The position numbers and the translations under genes were made by a program. The notes under the pieces were generated by a model that saw only the letters and a list, made by a program, of their open reading frames with translations, was not told the DNA's origin and made no database searches. A stretch of DNA of 24,758 nucleotides from Phoronis australis. Taxonomy: Eukaryota; Phoronida; Phoronidae. The first letter of the stretch is position 1; every line of letters starts with the position of its first letter. The DNA is taken from NCBI GenBank assembly GCA_002633005.1, contig NMRA01000591.1, forward strand, positions 1 to 24,758. The letters run 5' to 3'. This document shows, piece by piece, positions 23,201 to 24,758 of the stretch.

Positions 23201-24156
23201 CTCCCAAAAGGCAAAGCACCTTTCCTTATTCAGCAAGGCAAGACATAGACCTAGTTATGACAATACGCTTAAATGGATTATGTGACCTTTGACCTTTGGT
23301 GCAAACAAAACAATGGTGATTTCAAGTAGCAGCTGATACGGGTTCTTTGAGCGCATGCGCACATATCTATTGTTAGGGGCGCAAAATTTGAAAACCGTAT
23401 TGAGACGAAAGAGTATTTATTTCACCTCAGTTTCAAAAATAATGAATCCAATGATTTGTTCTAGAAATTCTTGCACCAACGTGAATAACTCTCACATTAG
23501 CATCACCAAGAGCAGATTCGCCATGATCCATTTAAAAGGTATCTTTTAAGAGTTTTCACATTCCATGCCTTTTTAAAAGTCTAAAACATTGGCAATCAAA
23601 CACTCTGAGGAAAACCTTCAAAACTCTGCGAAAACTTGTAAAATCTAGTCTACTTTCAATTCTAAATAGTTCAAAACCAGTAAAAATAAAGAGAGAAGAA
23701 TAGCTAAGTGATGCTTTTCAATAGAAGTGTGTTTGTACCTGCTGATAATTCAGAGCCATATATAACCACCTGTGCATGGCACGCTCTTATACAATGAAGG
23801 AGGGATTCTTTCCTCAGATTAAAGTTGATCAGAGACGGGATAACACCGATTTTAGCCAATCCCAGCCACAGACAGACGAACTCGGGTCGAGACTCCATGA
23901 ATACAGCCACCACATCACCAGGCCGATATCCCGCCTCGAAGAAATAGTTAGCGATGGCATTAGATGCCTGGTCCACTTGATTGAATGTCCAGGCGCGACC
24001 GTCGCATATAAACGCTGCCTTGTTATGATACTTTGCCACAGTCTTTTGGAATAGATAAGGAATGCTCCCTTTGTTCTTCCTGAGGTTTTTTATGCATAGT
24101 TTAACATACAGCATTATGCACAAAGCACTGGAAATAAAAATATAACAGTCAATCAC
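14138..24156 (-). CDS. SLC27A1/4-like: SLC27A-type fatty acid transport protein / very-long-chain acyl-CoA synthetase (FATP1/4-like), N-terminus probably outside window
   Basis: The enzyme joins long and very long fatty acids to CoA using ATP and so drives their uptake; relatives sit in the plasma membrane and ER. Ten exons join in phase to 595 codons (1788 bases with stop). The ATP-binding loop [10 protein letters not shown] is at about residues 198-207. [11 protein letters not shown] follows in exon 4, [11 protein letters not shown] is at 336-346, and the family signature [15 protein letters not shown] is at 455-469. [11 protein letters not shown] with ENVST points to the FATP1/FATP4 side rather than FATP2/6. 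The C-terminus ends GKIRF. Vertebrate relatives are about 620-645 residues. The ATP loop is about 45 residues earlier than usual, so a 5' exon with the N-terminal membrane segment is missing. The ATG at 24156 precedes a good acceptor and may be intronic. Confidence 0.95.
14752..14901 (-). CDS. SLC27A-like gene, exon 9
   Basis: 150 bases from TGTTTCCAG to GTAAAT, phases 1 and 1. It encodes [33 protein letters not shown] and EHVETT. LPxYARPxFxR is a conserved feature of the C-terminal domain. Confidence 0.95.
15170..15738. mobile_element. Harbinger-like MITE (569 bp) in SLC27A intron 8
   Basis: The left end GGGCTGTTCCAGCAAAATCT is inverted at the right end, AGATTTTACTGGAACAGCCC, and similarity runs to about 40 bases, including the G-rich run before AAGGCA. 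TAA flanks both sides at 15167-15169 and 15739-15741, fitting a TWA duplication. GGGTGGT-type strings recur inside. No transposase is encoded. Confidence 0.8.
15848..15920 (-). pseudogene. Relic duplicate of SLC27A exon 9 within intron 8
   Basis: The minus strand encodes [18 protein letters not shown], against [16 protein letters not shown] in the true exon 9. It also shares the upstream TCTTGTTTCC before the acceptor. The acceptor has become GTAAG, in the wrong phase for exon 8. Similarity ends after TLD with no donor. It is best read as a decayed tandem exon copy. Confidence 0.75.
16027..16191 (-). CDS. SLC27A-like gene, exon 8: FATP/VLACS signature
   Basis: 165 bases from TGCTTCAG to GTGAGT. 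It encodes [38 protein letters not shown] and [11 protein letters not shown]. The motif with RTGDTF and RWRGEN is the hallmark of the family. Confidence 0.96.
16742..16879 (-). CDS. SLC27A-like gene, exon 7
   Basis: 138 bases from TTGTCAG to GTCAGT. It encodes [20 protein letters not shown] and [16 protein letters not shown]. These are the hinge-side sequences that lead into the small C-terminal domain. Confidence 0.94.
18155..18295 (-). CDS. SLC27A-like gene, exon 6
   Basis: 141 bases from CCATTACAG to GTGAGA, phases 1 and 1. It encodes [31 protein letters not shown] and RGLCIKCGP. This matches the stretch just past the ATEGN motif in FATPs. Confidence 0.93.
18750..18942 (-). CDS. SLC27A-like gene, exon 5: adenylate-binding motif
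   Basis: 193 bases from ATCAG to GTGAGC. It encodes [30 protein letters not shown] and [20 protein letters not shown] is the aromatic-Gly-x-Thr-Glu motif that contacts the adenylate. It ends in phase 1. Confidence 0.93.
19993..20194 (-). CDS. SLC27A-like gene, exon 4
   Basis: 202 bases from TTTACAG to GTAAGT, entering in phase 2 and leaving in phase 0. It encodes residues 216-282 with [34 protein letters not shown] and [13 protein letters not shown]. This is the region around the second conserved motif of the synthetase fold. Confidence 0.95.
20226..20290 (+). repeat. tRNA-like SINE fragment
   Basis: GGTTCAAATCC at 20254-20264 is a good B-box, with GTGG and CCAC around it able to pair. The A-box side is poor. 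It lies in SLC27A intron 3. Confidence 0.4.
20778..20847 (-). CDS. SLC27A-like gene, exon 3: ATP/AMP-binding loop
   Basis: A 70-base exon between TTTATAG and GTAGGT. It encodes [19 protein letters not shown] and IHS. The Ser/Thr/Gly-rich loop followed by Lys is the nucleotide-binding signature of adenylate-forming enzymes. Confidence 0.95.
21611..21770. repeat. Tandem array, 8 copies of a 20-bp unit
   Basis: The unit ACTTAGTATACTTGGTACAC repeats eight times without gaps. Copies differ only at the first base of copy 1, one base in copy 7 (TATG) and one near the end of copy 8. Near identity suggests recent expansion. It lies in SLC27A intron 2. Confidence 0.97.
21964..22119 (-). CDS. SLC27A-like gene, exon 2
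   Basis: The acceptor TTTTCCAG and donor GTATGC bound 156 bases in phases 1 and 1. It encodes residues 140-191, including [18 protein letters not shown] and [14 protein letters not shown], the variable linker before the ATP-binding loop. It was found from phase and position, because its open frame is not conspicuous. Confidence 0.85.
22405..22677. mobile_element. Near full-length foldback hairpin (273 bp) in SLC27A intron 1
   Basis: The ends TTGATCACAATAAATTCGAC and GTCGAATTAATTGTGATCAA are inverted with one mismatch. Pairing continues through GACAGATGGCGCATCATGTTG and a second block containing TGACACAG and its partner CTGTGTCA. Only a short loop of about 20 bases stays unpaired. No coding frame is present. 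It may be a MITE or a source of double-stranded RNA. Confidence 0.75.
23283..23295 (-). promoter_or_regulatory. Perfect DR1 nuclear receptor motif in SLC27A intron 1
   Basis: TGACCTTTGACCT, the complement of AGGTCAAAGGTCA. It sits about 450 bases into the first intron seen, inside repeat A. DR1 sites serve PPAR/RXR and HNF4, which control fatty acid transporter genes in vertebrates. Function here is inferred only. Confidence 0.45.
23351..23360. promoter_or_regulatory. NRF1-type palindrome GCGCATGCGC in repeat A copy 2
   Basis: An exact match to the core of the NRF1 site, also present at 7395-7404 in the other copy. It survives although neighbouring bases have changed. Binding is not shown. 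Confidence 0.35.
23739..24156 (-). CDS. SLC27A-like gene, first exon seen: N-terminal part of the AMP-binding domain
   Basis: Open from the ATG at 24156 to the donor CAG|GTACAA at 23739/23738, phase 1. It encodes family-typical strings: [57 protein letters not shown] and [10 protein letters not shown]. The minus strand has TTATTTCCAG ending at 24128, so the true exon may start at 24127 (phase 2), with MIDCYIFIS being intron read as protein. The remaining start, [19 protein letters not shown], aligns with the stretch that follows the membrane segment in vertebrate FATPs. Confidence 0.9.
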
Positions 24157-24758
24157 TTAAATGGACACTAAACCTGGAATTTATCTATTACTGTCTAGAA
24201 CTACTGGTACCAAAGACTTGCTTATTTAAAAGTGAATGTTCAGTTGACGCTGCCCATTTTCACAAGTTTGAAAATACCTTGTGACGTCTGCTAAATTGAC
24301 AACTGTGACTAACGCTTGACACAACCAATATGGCGACTGTAGGGAAAGATCATCTATGTCAAACCACAAAATCCAGCTGATGATACAATGGTAATTAAAA
24401 TAATTGTCTTGATTGAATAATAGTTATGGCTCAGAGAAGGCGATTGGCCCTGCTTTTAGTGAACATGCCAAAAGGCCTGGTTTAGTAGTTCAGTTGCTTG
24501 GTATGACTACAGTATTTCACAAATTCTTTACTTACAGCACACATCACGAATTTTTGGCCGACCGGTCGGAAATTGGTCGACGACCGGCCGTCGACCGGTC
24601 GTCTAGCCGACCAGCAGCCGACCAACAACGGTCGGCTAGGAGCCGTCTGCTGAGTCGCCTCTGTGGTCGGCACTTGGGTCGGCTAAATGGTCGCCTAGCG
24701 TAGACGACCAATTCGGATTAAGCGTGTCCTTGGTCGGCAATTACCATTTTATGACTTA
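24157..24758. other. Upstream region of the visible SLC27A exons: intron or 5' flank
   Basis: No convincing coding exon was found on the minus strand that would supply the missing N-terminus. The outer half is occupied by a GGTCG/CGACC-rich cluster. Confidence 0.4.
24559..24736. repeat. GGTCG/CGACC motif cluster
   Basis: Fourteen GGTCG or CGACC pentamers, in both orientations, lie within about 178 bases. Palindromes such as CCGACCGGTCGG and GACGACCGGCCGTC are present. Base composition differs sharply from the AT-rich surroundings. It may be a transposon end or a decayed CG-rich repeat. Confidence 0.6.

Larger units (their letters stand above)
23141..23580. mobile_element. Dispersed repeat family A, copy 2, in SLC27A intron 1
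   Basis: The second copy of the repeat at 7209-7615, in the same orientation. Its DR1 and NRF1-type cores are unchanged, while the rest has drifted and has small insertions. It ends TTCCATGCCTTTTTAAAAG. Confidence 0.65.

Noticed and set aside
24482-24673. Possible 5' exon of the SLC27A gene with a GTAAGT donor near 24537
   Set aside because: The sequence is the GGTCG-rich cluster, with no hydrophobic N-terminal segment and no matching phase.

Overview
The window looks like nuclear DNA from an invertebrate animal. It is AT-rich, has spliced genes with GT-AG introns, and is dense in decayed mobile elements: a Penelope-like retroelement relic, nested MITEs, foldback elements and tRNA-derived SINE-like pieces. 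Frequent ACATGTAC-type strings and this repeat mix suggest a marine invertebrate (deuterostome or lophotrochozoan), but I cannot fix the species. One ambiguous base (N, 10849) marks it as a draft assembly.

Two protein-coding genes, both on the minus strand, could be rebuilt exon by exon with consistent splice phases. (1) From about 24,127 (or 24,156) down to 14,138 lies an SLC27A-type fatty acid transport protein / very-long-chain acyl-CoA synthetase of the FATP1/FATP4 kind. Ten coding exons give 595 codons if the first in-frame ATG is used. A good splice acceptor lies inside that exon, so the true N-terminus is probably in an exon beyond the right edge. (2) From about 10,113 down to about 1,700 lies a compact gene for a small secreted protein of 128 residues: a signal peptide followed by four canonical EF-hand loops, paired with an unusually short linker. 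A TATA box, an initiator-like start, a tiny non-coding first exon, five coding exons, an AATAAA signal and a GT-rich element all fit one transcript.

Layout from left to right. Positions 1-1361 hold a frameshifted Penelope-like element. Positions 1,700-10,145 hold the EF-hand gene, its introns filled with repeat family B (two copies), repeat family A (one copy), a foldback element, an inverted-repeat unit with hammerhead-like strings, and an inverted tRNA-like piece. Positions 10,146-14,137 are intergenic or 3' UTR, with a SINE-like element, a hAT-like terminus, and a hAT-like MITE nested inside a Harbinger-like MITE. Positions 14,138-24,156 hold the SLC27A gene. Its introns contain a relic duplicate of exon 9, another Harbinger-like MITE, a 20-bp tandem array, a 273-bp hairpin, and a second copy of repeat A carrying a perfect DR1 nuclear receptor site and an NRF1-type palindrome. 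Positions 24,157-24,758 include a cluster of GGTCG/CGACC motifs.

The two genes are unrelated in function: one handles fatty acid uptake and activation, the other binds calcium outside the cell or in the secretory pathway. The most interesting points are the EF-hand protein with half-length spacing, the dispersed repeat that places DR1 and NRF1 motifs in an intron of a lipid gene, and the decayed duplicate of exon 9.
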